Of a DNA stretch of 64,000 nucleotides, positions 54,376-63,757 are shown one piece after another (the stretch's first letter is position 1; each line of letters begins with the position of its first letter). Under the pieces are notes generated by a model. The model worked only from the letters and a program-made list of their open reading frames with translations. It had not been told where the DNA came from and ran no database searches. The position numbers and the translations under genes were made by a program. Origin of the DNA: Vallitalea sp. (GTDB lineage: Bacteria; Bacillota; Clostridia; Lachnospirales; Vallitaleaceae). The stretch is from NCBI GenBank assembly GCA_025210235.1, contig JAOASG010000011.1:1-64000 (forward strand), given 5' to 3'.

Positions 54376-54771
54376 TTACTTGTTTCTAGGTGTGCTTTTC
54401 TTCTTTGAATCTAATATCTTTTGAAGTTTTTCAATATCTTCTTCAGTTAAATCTTCTTGTTCAATAAAGTTATAAACTAGTTTATCTACTGCCCCATCAT
54501 AAATTTTTTTAAGAAAAGTTCTATTCTCAGCTTTAATATATTCATTTTGTGTTACAATAGGATAATATAAATAGTTACGTCCTGATCTGTTATACGATAT
54601 AGCACCCTTCTTAGCAAGTCTAGTTATAAAAGTCTTGATAGTTTGTGGATTCCAACTCATTTTTTCAGATAATATGTTTATTATTTCATCAGAAGTAATA
54701 GGGTTTTTCTTCCATATTAACTTCATAACTTCTAATTCTGAATTAGAGATACTAGGAATATTCTTTTTCAT
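54376..54771 (-). CDS. BlaI/MecI-family repressor
   Basis: A 131-aa winged-helix repressor: ISNSELEVMKLIWKKNPITSDEIINILSEK, then WNPQTIKTFITRLAKKGAISYNRSGRNYLYYPIV, and a C-terminal dimerisation helix. The family is inactivated by its BlaR1 partner. It is first in the operon before two BlaR1-like genes, and two TACA-N2-TGTA operators overlap its promoter. No beta-lactamase or PBP gene is in the operon. Confidence 0.92.
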   Translation of the reverse strand: MKKNIPSISNSELEVMKLIWKKNPITSDEIINILSEKMSWNPQTIKTFITRLAKKGAISYNRSGRNYLYYPIVTQNEYIKAENRTFLKKIYDGAVDKLVYNFIEQEDLTEEDIEKLQKILDSKKKSTPRNK

Positions 54772-54790
54772 AATAGCTCCTCCTGTTTTT

Positions 54791-54836
54791 TAATCTACAC
54801 GTGTAAATCTATCTTAAAGTTTACACGTGTAGATTA
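54791..54836. promoter_or_regulatory. Paired BlaI-type operators
   Basis: TACACGTGTA occurs twice (inside 54791-54810 and 54818-54836), each a palindrome of the TACA-N2-TGTA BlaI/MecI type. The two sites and their flanks form one larger inverted repeat, AATCTACACGTGTAAA against its exact complement. The distal one overlaps the -10 region of the blaI promoter. Confidence 0.85.
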
Positions 54837-54846
54837 AAATTGTCAA
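54818..54846 (-). promoter_or_regulatory. Promoter of the blaI operon
   Basis: On the minus strand TTGACA (54841-54846), 17 bp, TAAACT (54818-54823). Operator sequence covers the spacer and -10, so BlaI binding would block polymerase. The start lies near 54811, about 40 nt before the ATG. Confidence 0.75.
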
Positions 54847-54891
54847 GTACTTTTTCAGAAATTAAATAAAATAAAATTGTTAATAAATTAT

Positions 54892-54920
54892 TTGACTTAG
54901 CTTTAAATATATGGTATTAT
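54892..54920 (+). promoter_or_regulatory. Sigma-A-type promoter of the pyrimidine operon
   Basis: TTGACT (54892-54897), exactly 17 bp, TATTAT (54915-54920). Transcription would start near 54927, giving a leader of about 335 nt before pyrC. Confidence 0.75.
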
Positions 54921-54963
54921 TTATAAAAATGTTATAAAGTTAATTCGACAGTACGCAAGTCGA

Positions 54964-54998
54964 CCTTTAAATTGGTACAGAGAGACCAGCAAGGGAGG
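54964..54998 (+). promoter_or_regulatory. PyrR-binding RNA hairpin overlapping a Shine-Dalgarno
   Basis: CCTT (54964-54967) pairs with AAGG (54991-54994), and TGGT (54973-54976) with ACCA (54985-54988) around a loop containing CAGAGAG. Stem-bulge-stem layout and loop match the PyrR binding loops of Bacillus pyr attenuators. The 3' arm runs directly into GGGAGG (54993-54998), the ribosome site of the leader ORF. A small CGAC...GTCG hairpin lies just upstream. Confidence 0.8.
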
Positions 54999-55003
54999 AA
55001 ATT

Positions 55004-55153
55004 ATGATGCGAGACATCCATGCGTTCTTTTATTATACAAATAAATATATTGATCTTATTATGATGGATGGTGTAATGACACAAAAATGCGCACTTCTAT
55101 CTTCATTTGTAATTGAAAAAAATAATAGAAATAACAGGGAATATACAGGGTAA
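55004..55153 (+). CDS. 49-codon leader ORF in the pyr attenuator
   Basis: The ORF begins MMRDIHAFFYYTNKYID and ends NNREYTG, 49 residues, with GGGAGG 5 nt before the first ATG and 8 nt before a second ATG at 55007. I recognise no protein family. It spans the distance between the PyrR-type hairpin and the terminator, and its stop codon (55151-55153) lies in the terminator loop. A ribosome ending there would cover the 5' arm of the terminator stem. It is most likely a regulatory leader peptide. Confidence 0.65.
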   Translation: MMRDIHAFFYYTNKYIDLIMMDGVMTQKCALLSSFVIEKNNRNNREYTG

Positions 55154-55181
55154 TTTATTATCTTGGGTATTCCCTTTTTTA
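55136..55181 (+). terminator. Attenuator terminator of the pyr operon
   Basis: AGGGAATA (55136-55143) pairs with TATTCCCT (55168-55175), followed by a T run. The loop contains the leader ORF stop and a small TAAT/ATTA pairing. It lies 80 nt before pyrC. Confidence 0.8.
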
Positions 55182-55261
55182 ATATATTATTTTAGTAGAG
55201 TTAAGGAAACTTGCCTAAGAAATATATGTTGATGGGCATAATGTAGAATAGGAGGTTATTT

Positions 55262-56533
55262 ATGACAATTTTAATTAAAAATGGAACTGTGATTAATCCT
55301 AAAACAGACTTAATGGAAAGACTTGATGTACTTATAAAAGATGACTTAATAGAGAAAATAGATAAGAATATTGATTGTGAAGCAGATGAAGTTATTAATG
55401 CTAAGGGGTATTGGATAACACCAGGACTTATAGATGTACATGTTCACTTAAGAGAGCCAGGATTTGAACATAAAGAAACAATCGAAACTGGTAGTAAAAG
55501 TGCAGCAGCAGGTGGGTTTACAACAATATGTGCAATGCCCAATACAAAACCTGCTATTGATACAGCAAAGTTAGTTAATAATATTAAAGAAAAGGCTAAA
55601 AAAGAAGCAATAGTTAATGTTCTTCCAATAGGAGCTATAACATTAGAACAAAAAGGGGAACAATTAGTAGATATCATAGCTATGAGCAAGGCAGGAGTTT
55701 GTGCACTAAGTGAAGATGGAAAATCAGTAATGAATGCAAAACTTTTAAGAGATGCAATGAAGATTGCAAAACAAGAAAATATTCCAATATTATCTCATTG
55801 TGAAGATGCTAATCTGGCAGGAAAAGGTATTATGAATGAAGGAATTGCTAAAGAGTTAGGAGCCATAGGCATTACATCAGAATCAGAAGATGTAATAGTT
55901 TCTAGAGATATCATATTAGCAAAAAAGACAGGATCTAGACTTCATATTTGTCATATTAGTACAAAGGGAAGTATAGAATTATTAAGACATGCGAAAGATA
56001 GTGGCATAGATGTTAGTGCTGAAGTTTGTCCACATCATTTTACTTTAACAGAAGAGGATGTAACACTGGATAATACTAATACTAAAATGAATCCTCCTCT
56101 TAGAAGTAAAGAAGATGTGAATTCTATAAAAAAAGCCTTAAAAGATGGAGTTATTGAAATAATAGCTACTGACCATGCACCTCATCACATAGATGAAAAA
56201 AATATGAGTTACGAAGAAGCACCTAATGGAATTGTTGGACTAGAAACTGCTGTAGCATTAGGAATTACAGAATTGGTAGAAAAAGATATTTTATCACCAA
56301 TAGAATTAATAAGAAAGATGAGTGTTAATCCAGCAAAATTGTTAGGAATTGATAAGGGTAGCTTAGAAGTTGGAAAAACAGCAGATATAACAATTATTAA
56401 TCCTAATGAGAAGTACATTATAGATGTTAATAAATTTTATTCTAAAAGTAAAAATAGTCCTTTTCATGGAAAGCATGTTAAAGGAAAAGTAAAAAGAACA
56501 ATTGTAGCTGGAAAAATAGTTTTTTCAAACTAA
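55262..56533 (+). CDS. pyrC: Dihydroorotase PyrC
   Basis: A 423-aa class I dihydroorotase that closes carbamoyl-aspartate to dihydroorotate. The binuclear zinc site is visible: DVHVHLREPGFEHKE, LSHCEDANL, HICHISTKGS and ATDHAPHHIDEK with the catalytic Asp. NPPLRSKEDV is also standard. It is first in the pyr operon; pyrB is absent from this cluster. AGGAGG precedes the ATG. Confidence 0.97.
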   Translation: MTILIKNGTVINPKTDLMERLDVLIKDDLIEKIDKNIDCEADEVINAKGYWITPGLIDVHVHLREPGFEHKETIETGSKSAAAGGFTTICAMPNTKPAIDTAKLVNNIKEKAKKEAIVNVLPIGAITLEQKGEQLVDIIAMSKAGVCALSEDGKSVMNAKLLRDAMKIAKQENIPILSHCEDANLAGKGIMNEGIAKELGAIGITSESEDVIVSRDIILAKKTGSRLHICHISTKGSIELLRHAKDSGIDVSAEVCPHHFTLTEEDVTLDNTNTKMNPPLRSKEDVNSIKKALKDGVIEIIATDHAPHHIDEKNMSYEEAPNGIVGLETAVALGITELVEKDILSPIELIRKMSVNPAKLLGIDKGSLEVGKTADITIINPNEKYIIDVNKFYSKSKNSPFHGKHVKGKVKRTIVAGKIVFSN

Positions 56534-56619
56534 ATTAGAGATATATTTAACTAAGAAACTCTCGCTGACAAAAAAACAAAGTAATTAACTTACTTTGAAT
56601 CAAATAGGAGGACTTTATA

Positions 56620-57543
56620 ATGATAGATCAATTGATAAAAAAAATAAAAGAAATGGATAATGCAACTGTAGTAGGACTAGACCCTAGATTGAATTTTATA
56701 CCAAGTTTTATAAAAGATGCTTCATATGCTAAATATGGAAAAACTCTCCAAGGAGCAGCAAATGCTTTTTATGAGTTTAATAAAGAAATAATAGATAATA
56801 TTTATGACTTAGTCCCTGCTGTAAAACCACAAATTGCGATGTATGAACAATATGGTATTCATGGTCTAAATGCTTATCTTCAAACAATAAATTATGCTAA
56901 AGAAAAAGGACTTATCGTAATTGGTGATATTAAACGAAGTGATATAGCTTCAACGGCATTAGCTTATTCTAATGGACATATTGGTAGAGTAAAGATTGAA
57001 GATGAATTAATTGAAGTATATAAAGAAGATTTTATAACACTGAATCCATACTTAGGATATGATTCAATTGAGCCATATATAGGAAATTGTAATGCTTATG
57101 ATAAAGGATTATTTGTTCTAGTAAAGACATCTAATCCGAATAGTGGAGAGATTCAAGACCTTGAAGTAGATGGAGAAAAAATCTATGAGAAAGTTGGAAA
57201 ACTTGTAGCTAATTGGGGTGAAAAAGCTATGGGTGAACTTGGATATAGTAGAGTTGGAGCAGTTGTTGGAGCAACTTATCCAAAACAAAGTAAAGATCTT
57301 AGAAAAATAATGCCAAAAACATTTTTCTTAGTACCAGGTTATGGTGCCCAAGGTGCTACAGCAGAGGATTTATCAGGATGTTTTAGTAAGGATGGGCTAG
57401 GAGCAATTGTAAATTCTTCTAGAGGAATTATTGCTGCATATACGAAAGAAGATTATAGTAAGATGTTTAAAGCTGAAGAATTTGGAAAAGCAGCTAGACA
57501 AGCTGTTATTAATATGAGAGATGATTTAAATCGAGTGAGATAA
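56620..57543 (+). CDS. pyrF: Orotidine 5'-phosphate decarboxylase PyrF (long type)
   Basis: A 307-aa OMP decarboxylase of the long (type 2) subfamily; short ones are about 240 aa. Landmarks are VVGLDPRLNF, KPQIAMYEQYG, the catalytic VIGDIKRSDIASTA, LNPYLGYDSIEPY, LVKTSNPNSGEIQD and VPGYGAQGA, ending NSSRGI. It makes UMP, the final step of the pathway. AGGAGG lies before the ATG. Confidence 0.96.
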   Translation: MIDQLIKKIKEMDNATVVGLDPRLNFIPSFIKDASYAKYGKTLQGAANAFYEFNKEIIDNIYDLVPAVKPQIAMYEQYGIHGLNAYLQTINYAKEKGLIVIGDIKRSDIASTALAYSNGHIGRVKIEDELIEVYKEDFITLNPYLGYDSIEPYIGNCNAYDKGLFVLVKTSNPNSGEIQDLEVDGEKIYEKVGKLVANWGEKAMGELGYSRVGAVVGATYPKQSKDLRKIMPKTFFLVPGYGAQGATAEDLSGCFSKDGLGAIVNSSRGIIAAYTKEDYSKMFKAEEFGKAARQAVINMRDDLNRVR

Positions 57544-57618
57544 GCATAGATAATAAGTATAAAAGATAGGTAAAACTAAGGATTAAATAATTGGTGACTA
57601 AGAAGAGGAGTTAATAAT

Positions 57619-58698
57619 ATGAAAGCGAGATTGATTCTTGAAGATGGAACTGTTTTTCATGGAAGGGCTTTTGGGTATCTTAAAGAGACAGTTGGAGAGG
57701 TTGTTTTTAATACTGGAATGACAGGTTATCAGGAGGTATTGACCGATCCATCTTATTATGGACAGATTGTTACGATGACTTATCCTTTAATAGGAAATTA
57801 TGGAATAAATCTTGATGATATGCAATCAAAGAAAGCAAAAGTTAAGGGATTTATTGTTAGAGAGAAGTGTAATAATCCTAGTAATTGGAGATGCGAATTT
57901 GAATTAGATACGTATTTAAAAGAGAATAGAATATTAGGACTTGAGGGAATAGATACTAGAGCCTTAACTAAGATTATAAGAAATTCTGGTACGATGAAAG
58001 GGATTATAACAGTTAGAGAATTAACAGATAGTCAAATAAAATTAAAATTAGATGGATTTAATAATAAAACTGCAGTAAAAGAAGTAACTAGTAGTGACGT
58101 CCATGTAGTCGATGGCGAAGGGTTACATATAGCAGTAATAGATTATGGTATAAAACAAAATATTATTGATTCTTTTAATGATAGGGGATGTAAGTTAACT
58201 ATTTTCCCAGCAAATGCAAAAGCAGAAGATATTCTATCAGTAAATCCTGATGGGATATTCCTATCAAATGGACCTGGTGATCCAAAAGATATACCAGATT
58301 CCATAGAAGAAATTAGAAAATTAATTGGTAAAAAGCCTATTACAGGGATATGTTTAGGACATCAGTTATTAGCTTTAGCACTTAATGGTAATACAGAAAA
58401 ACTTAAGTTTGGACATAGAGGAGCTAATCATCCAGTAAAAGACATGAGTACAGGTAAAATTATGATTACATCTCAAAATCATGGTTATGTTGTAACAAAT
58501 GATGGATTACCCGAGGATGTAGAAATAACACATATAAATATGAATGATAATACTATAGAAGGAATGAAACACAAAGCATATAAAATTTATAGCATTCAGT
58601 TTCATCCAGAAGCTTGTCCAGGTCCATATGATACAGATGGTATATTTGACGAATTTATAGAAATTATGAATAACAAAGGAGGAAATGTAAATGCCTAA
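57619..58698 (+). CDS. carA: Carbamoyl-phosphate synthase small subunit
   Basis: A 359-aa glutaminase subunit supplying ammonia to CarB. The N-terminal domain has [13 protein letters not shown] and [16 protein letters not shown]. The class I amidotransferase has the triad C245 (GICLGHQ), H329 and E331 (FHPEA). The partial sequence GGTAAAACTAAGGATT in the spacer before it (57570-57585) recalls a repeat end. It overlaps carB by 8 bp. Its place in the pyr operon suggests a UMP-controlled enzyme. Confidence 0.97.
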   Translation: MKARLILEDGTVFHGRAFGYLKETVGEVVFNTGMTGYQEVLTDPSYYGQIVTMTYPLIGNYGINLDDMQSKKAKVKGFIVREKCNNPSNWRCEFELDTYLKENRILGLEGIDTRALTKIIRNSGTMKGIITVRELTDSQIKLKLDGFNNKTAVKEVTSSDVHVVDGEGLHIAVIDYGIKQNIIDSFNDRGCKLTIFPANAKAEDILSVNPDGIFLSNGPGDPKDIPDSIEEIRKLIGKKPITGICLGHQLLALALNGNTEKLKFGHRGANHPVKDMSTGKIMITSQNHGYVVTNDGLPEDVEITHINMNDNTIEGMKHKAYKIYSIQFHPEACPGPYDTDGIFDEFIEIMNNKGGNVNA

Positions 58699-61600
58699 AG
58701 ACATGAGTATTAAAAAAGTATTAGTAATAGGTTCAGGTCCTATTGTTATTGGACAGGCGGCAGAGTTTGATTATTCAGGTACTCAAGCTTGTCAAGCTCT
58801 TAGAGAAGAAGGAATAGAAACGGTTTTAGTAAATAGTAATCCAGCTACTATTATGACAGATAAAGAGGTAGCAGATAAAGTATATATTGAACCTTTAACT
58901 ATAGAATATTTAGAAAAAGTAATAGCTATAGAAAGGCCAGATAGTTTAATAGCTGGAATGGGAGGGCAAACAGGACTTAACATAGCAGTCGAGTTATATG
59001 ATAGTGGAATACTTGATAAGTATAATGTTCGTGTAATAGGAACATCGATAGAGGCTATTAAAGAAGGAGAAGATAGAGAAGATTTTAAAAAGTTGATGGA
59101 AAGAATTGGACAACCAGTAATTGAAAGTAAAATTGTTACAAGTATGGAAGAGGGAGTAGAATTTGCTTCTAAAATAGGTTATCCAGTGGTAGTAAGACCT
59201 GCTTATACTCTTGGTGGAAGTGGTGGAGGAATAGCAGAAGATAGAGAAGAATTGAAACAAATATTAGCTACAGGACTTCAACTAAGTAGAGTTGGACAGG
59301 TGTTACTAGAAAAGTCAATAAAAGGTTGGAAAGAAATAGAATATGAGGTAATGAGAGATTCATTTGGGAACTGTATAACTGTTTGTAACATGGAAAACAT
59401 TGATCCTGTTGGAGTGCATACAGGAGATAGTATAGTTGTTGCACCATCTCAAACATTATCTGATGTTGAATATCAAATGTTAAGAAAGGCCTCTATTGAT
59501 ATAATAAATGAAATAGGAATTGAAGGAGGCTGTAATGTACAGTTAGCACTTCACCCAGAGAGTTTTGAATATGCTGTTATTGAGATTAACCCAAGGGTTA
59601 GCCGTTCATCAGCTTTAGCATCAAAAGCTACAGGATATCCAATTGCTAAGGTAAGTGCAAAGATAGCTTTAGGATATGGATTAGATGAAATTAGTAATGC
59701 TGTTACAAAGAAAACAAAAGCTTGCTTTGAACCTACATTGGATTACTGCGTAATTAAAATACCAAAGTGGCCTTTTGATAAATTTAGAAGAGCTAAAAAA
59801 ACATTAGGTACTAAAATGATGGCAACAGGAGAAGTTATGGCAATAGGAAATAACTTTGAATCAGCCTTATTAAAAGCAATTCGATCGCTTGAAATAGGAC
59901 AGTACTCTCTATACCATAAAAAAGCTGCTACAAGAAGCTTAGAAGAATTAAAGAGAAGAGTACAAATTCCAGATGATGAAAGATTATTTGACTTAGCTGA
60001 ATTACTTAGAAGAAATTATAGAATTGATAAAGTATGTAAGATAACTGGAATGGATGAATTTTTTGTAGATAAAGTAAAAGGTATAGTTGATGAAGAAGAG
60101 AAACTAAGGACAAGAACAATTGACGATATTGATAGAGACTGGATGTTATATCTTAAGAAAAAAGGATTTTCTGATAAGGCCATAGCTGATTTTGTGGGAT
60201 GTGAACCAGTGGAGGTTTATAATCTTAGAAAAGCTTATCACATAAAAGCAGTCTTTAAAATGGTAGATACATGCGGTGGAGAATTCGAAGCCCTTTCACC
60301 TTATTACTACTCTACATATGATGAATATGATGAAGTTGAAGTATCAGATAAGAAAAAGGTAATGGTTATAGGTTCTGGACCTATAAGAATAGGGCAAGGA
60401 ATAGAATTTGATTATTGTAGTGTACACAGTATAATAGCTCTAAAAAAAGCAGGAATAGAAACAATAATTGCAAATAATAATCCTGAAACAGTTAGTACAG
60501 ATTTTGACATTGCAGATAAATTATACTTTGAACCTTTAACTGAAGAAGATGTACTTAACATCATTGAAAAAGAAAATCCAGATGGGGTCATCCTTCAATT
60601 TGGAGGTCAAACAGCAATAAAATTAGCAGGTTTTCTTGATGAAATGAATGTAAATGTATTAGGAACGAAACCAGAACAGATAGATGAAGCCGAAGATAGA
60701 GAAAAATTTGATGAGTTAATGGAATCACTAGGGATAGAAAGACCAAAAGGTAAAGCAGTATGGAATTTAGAAGAAGGTTTAGAAGAAGCCAAACAGCTAG
60801 GTTATCCCGTACTTGTAAGACCATCCTATGTATTAGGTGGACAAGGTATGGAAATTACTTATGATCAAAATGAGTTAGAAAGATACTTAGTACAGGCGTT
60901 TGAAAGAGATAGTAAAAATCCAGTACTTATTGATAGGTACCTTATTGGAAAAGAAATAGAAGTAGACGCTATATGTGATGGGAAGGATATCTTAATACCA
61001 GGAATAATGGAACATCTTGAGAGAGCAGGTGTTCATTCTGGAGATAGTATCTCTATCTATCCATCCAAAAATATTAGTATGGAAATAAAAGAAAAGATTC
61101 TACACCATACTAGACAAATTGCTATAGCACTGAAAGTTGTGGGTATGATTAATATTCAATACATTGAATATAAAAATGAATTATATATAATAGAAGTAAA
61201 CCCTAGGTCATCAAGGACTGTTCCTTATATTAGTAAAGTAACAGGAGTTCCTATGATAGATTTAGCAACAAAAGTAATGTTAGGACAACGATTAGAAGAT
61301 TTAGGATTTGGTACAGGCTTATATAAAGAATCTGATACTATAGCTATAAAAGTACCAGTATTTTCAACACAGAAATTACCGGATGTAGAAGTTAGTTTAG
61401 GACCAGAAATGAGATCAACGGGAGAGGTATTAGGGGTTGGTAAAACTTTTGAAGAAGCATTGTTAAAAGGATTTATCGGGTCAGGTATGCATTTACCAAA
61501 AGCAGGAGGTACAATTCTTGCTACAATTAAACCCTATGACCAAGAAGAATTTATACCAATCGCAAAAGGCTTCTCTGATAAAGGATATAGATTTGTTGCT

Positions 61601-61897
61601 ACAGAAGGGACTGCTAAAATTCTTAAAAAACATAACATAGATGTTAGCGAAGTAAAGAAAATTAGTGAAGGAGTACCTAATATTCTTGATTTAGTAAGAA
61701 GCGGTATGTTAGACTTAGTTATCAATACACCTACGAAAGCAAATGATTCAACAAGAGATGGATTTAGAATAAGAAGAGCTGCAATTGAAGCGTCTGTCCC
61801 AGTTCTCACTTCTCTTGATACAGCGAAAGGGTTACTAGATATCTTAAGTACAGATTTAAAACACGAAGATACAGAAGTATATAATTTAGGAATCTAA
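58691..61897 (+). CDS. carB: Carbamoyl-phosphate synthase large subunit
   Basis: A 1068-aa enzyme with the classic internal duplication. Each half has [23 protein letters not shown] or [20 protein letters not shown] and an ATP-grasp core ([28 protein letters not shown]). The C-terminal MGS-like allosteric domain (about 930-1068; [14 protein letters not shown]) is where UMP or IMP would act. The ATG lies inside carA after AAAGGAGG, which suggests coupled, balanced synthesis. Confidence 0.97.
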   Translation: MPKDMSIKKVLVIGSGPIVIGQAAEFDYSGTQACQALREEGIETVLVNSNPATIMTDKEVADKVYIEPLTIEYLEKVIAIERPDSLIAGMGGQTGLNIAVELYDSGILDKYNVRVIGTSIEAIKEGEDREDFKKLMERIGQPVIESKIVTSMEEGVEFASKIGYPVVVRPAYTLGGSGGGIAEDREELKQILATGLQLSRVGQVLLEKSIKGWKEIEYEVMRDSFGNCITVCNMENIDPVGVHTGDSIVVAPSQTLSDVEYQMLRKASIDIINEIGIEGGCNVQLALHPESFEYAVIEINPRVSRSSALASKATGYPIAKVSAKIALGYGLDEISNAVTKKTKACFEPTLDYCVIKIPKWPFDKFRRAKKTLGTKMMATGEVMAIGNNFESALLKAIRSLEIGQYSLYHKKAATRSLEELKRRVQIPDDERLFDLAELLRRNYRIDKVCKITGMDEFFVDKVKGIVDEEEKLRTRTIDDIDRDWMLYLKKKGFSDKAIADFVGCEPVEVYNLRKAYHIKAVFKMVDTCGGEFEALSPYYYSTYDEYDEVEVSDKKKVMVIGSGPIRIGQGIEFDYCSVHSIIALKKAGIETIIANNNPETVSTDFDIADKLYFEPLTEEDVLNIIEKENPDGVILQFGGQTAIKLAGFLDEMNVNVLGTKPEQIDEAEDREKFDELMESLGIERPKGKAVWNLEEGLEEAKQLGYPVLVRPSYVLGGQGMEITYDQNELERYLVQAFERDSKNPVLIDRYLIGKEIEVDAICDGKDILIPGIMEHLERAGVHSGDSISIYPSKNISMEIKEKILHHTRQIAIALKVVGMINIQYIEYKNELYIIEVNPRSSRTVPYISKVTGVPMIDLATKVMLGQRLEDLGFGTGLYKESDTIAIKVPVFSTQKLPDVEVSLGPEMRSTGEVLGVGKTFEEALLKGFIGSGMHLPKAGGTILATIKPYDQEEFIPIAKGFSDKGYRFVATEGTAKILKKHNIDVSEVKKISEGVPNILDLVRSGMLDLVINTPTKANDSTRDGFRIRRAAIEASVPVLTSLDTAKGLLDILSTDLKHEDTEVYNLGI

Positions 61898-61926
61898 TAT
61901 AGTAATAAAAGTTTTATAAATTAAAT

Positions 61927-61973
61927 AAGTAATTATATTAAAGAATCAACTGAATGTAGTTTTGCAATTACTT
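61927..61973. repeat. Short dispersed repeat (GTAATTGC family) in carB-pyrK spacer
   Basis: AAGTAATTATATTAAAGAATC leads into TAGTTTTGCAATTAC (61957-61971), identical to the right end of the 22760 element. The left arm is deleted, leaving 47 bp. It interrupts the otherwise compact pyr operon. Confidence 0.7.
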
Positions 61974-62003
61974 ACTTAAATAACAAGATAAAAAGGAGAT
62001 ATT

Positions 62004-62783
62004 ATGTGCCAAGACAATATAAAGAAGAAGCAATCTGCAGTAATCGTATCTAATGAAAAAATAGCTCATAATGTTTATAAAATGGTAATAAATCAAAAGC
62101 AAATAGCTCTAGATGCTATACCTGGTCAATTTATTAATATATATTGTAAAGCGGATAGTAGAATATTACCTAGACCAATAAGTATATGTGAGATAGATAA
62201 ACAAAAAGAATTAATAACCATTGTTTATATGATTGTAGGAATGGGTACAAAAGAATTCTCATGTCTTACAGTTGGGGATAAAGTTGAAGTACTCGGACCA
62301 TTAGGAAATGGTTTTAATATAAAAGATAGTAATGAAAGTATTATTGTAGGTGGAGGAGTTGGAGCTCCGCCACTTCTTGAACTAGTGAAGAATATACCAG
62401 GTAAGAAAAAAGTATTTCTTGGATTTAGATCAGGTTCATTTTTAATCGAGGAATTTAAAAAATATGCTGATGTATATGTAGCTACAGATGATGGATCTGT
62501 AGGGAAAAAAGGTACTGTCATTGATTTAATGGAAGATATGAATGTTAGTGGAGATATTATTTACTCATGTGGACCAAAGCCTATGTTAGCGGCTGTGAAA
62601 AATTATGCACAAAAAGAACAAATAGATGCCCAAATTTCTCTAGAAGAAAGGATGGGATGTGGAATAGGAGCTTGTGTTGGATGTATTTGTAAAATAAAGG
62701 CTGATACAGAACTTGGATATACTTACAAAAAAGTCTGTAAAGATGGACCTATCTTTGACGCTAAGGAGGTTATGTTTGAATGA
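62004..62783 (+). CDS. pyrK: Dihydroorotate dehydrogenase electron-transfer subunit PyrK
   Basis: A 259-aa FAD and [2Fe-2S] protein that passes electrons from dihydroorotate oxidation to NAD+. The FAD domain has PGQFINIYC and RPISICEID, the NAD site is VGGGVGAPPLLELVK, and the cluster cysteines lie in ERMGCGIGACVGCICK plus a later KVCKDGP. It overlaps pyrD by 4 bp (ATGA). Together they form the class 1B enzyme. Confidence 0.96.
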   Translation: MCQDNIKKKQSAVIVSNEKIAHNVYKMVINQKQIALDAIPGQFINIYCKADSRILPRPISICEIDKQKELITIVYMIVGMGTKEFSCLTVGDKVEVLGPLGNGFNIKDSNESIIVGGGVGAPPLLELVKNIPGKKKVFLGFRSGSFLIEEFKKYADVYVATDDGSVGKKGTVIDLMEDMNVSGDIIYSCGPKPMLAAVKNYAQKEQIDAQISLEERMGCGIGACVGCICKIKADTELGYTYKKVCKDGPIFDAKEVMFE

Positions 62784-63682
62784 AAACTTCAGTAAATATT
62801 GCAGGAGTTGAATTTAATAATCCAGTAATGACTGCTTCGGGTACTTTTGGTTCAGGAAAAGAATATTCTGAGTATATTGATATAAATAGACTTGGAGGAG
62901 TGGTTGTTAAAGGAGTAGCAAGTAATGAGTGGTTAGGCAATAAGGCACCAAGAATCGCAGAGACTTATGGAGGAATGCTTAATTCAGTTGGTCTTCAAAA
63001 TCCAGGAGTAGATGTTTTTATTAAAGAAGATATTCCTTTTTTAAGACAATATAATACAAAAATTATTGTTAATATTGCAGGTAAGACTGTTGATGAATAT
63101 GTTGAAGTAACAAAGAAACTTCAAGATGCTGATATAGATATGATAGAGCTTAATATATCATGTCCTAATGTAAAAGAAGGTGGAGTTGCATTTGGAACAG
63201 ACCCTAAAATGGCTGAGTATGTAACCAGAGAAGTTAAAAAATATGCTAAGCAACCTTTAGTGGTAAAATTAAGTCCTAATGTTACAGATATTACAGAAAT
63301 TGCAAAAGCTGTTGAAGCAGGTGGAGCAGATGCTGTTTCATTAATTAATACTTTATTAGGAATGAAGATAGATATATATAAAAGAAAACCAGTTCTTGCT
63401 AATAGAGTTGGAGGATTTTCAGGACCTGCAATTAAACCAGTGGCAGTTAGAATGGTAAATCAAGTTTATAATAGTGTTAAATTACCTATTATTGGACTTG
63501 GAGGTATTTGTACTGGAGAGGATGCTATAGAATTTATTTTAGCTGGAGCTACGGGGGTGGCTGTCGGAACAGCTAATTTTATGAATCCTAGAGCGACTAT
63601 AGATGTTATCGAGGGTATCGAAGAGTATATGAAAACTGTTGGTGTAAAAGATATTAATGAATTAGTTGGAGCCGTACTTTAA
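62780..63682 (+). CDS. pyrD: Dihydroorotate dehydrogenase class 1B catalytic subunit
   Basis: A 300-aa FMN TIM barrel. Signature parts are NPVMTASGTFGSGKEY, GGVVVKGV, GLQNPGVD, the catalytic cysteine in ELNISCPNVKEGG, VKLSPNV and the phosphate site GLGGICTGEDA. The cysteine base and the pyrK neighbour identify the NAD-linked 1B class, which suits anaerobic growth. Confidence 0.97.
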   Translation: MKTSVNIAGVEFNNPVMTASGTFGSGKEYSEYIDINRLGGVVVKGVASNEWLGNKAPRIAETYGGMLNSVGLQNPGVDVFIKEDIPFLRQYNTKIIVNIAGKTVDEYVEVTKKLQDADIDMIELNISCPNVKEGGVAFGTDPKMAEYVTREVKKYAKQPLVVKLSPNVTDITEIAKAVEAGGADAVSLINTLLGMKIDIYKRKPVLANRVGGFSGPAIKPVAVRMVNQVYNSVKLPIIGLGGICTGEDAIEFILAGATGVAVGTANFMNPRATIDVIEGIEEYMKTVGVKDINELVGAVL

Positions 63683-63757
63683 GTAACTGAAGAAAATACT
63701 ATTTAATAGTTATAGGGTATATAAAATAATGATTAGAAATAATAGGAGGTAATTTTG

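Noticed and set aside
54927..55261. T-box or S-box riboswitch in the pyr leader
   Set aside because: There is no T-box sequence or specifier stem and no SAM-type core. The CAGAGAG loop and pathway fit a PyrR site instead.
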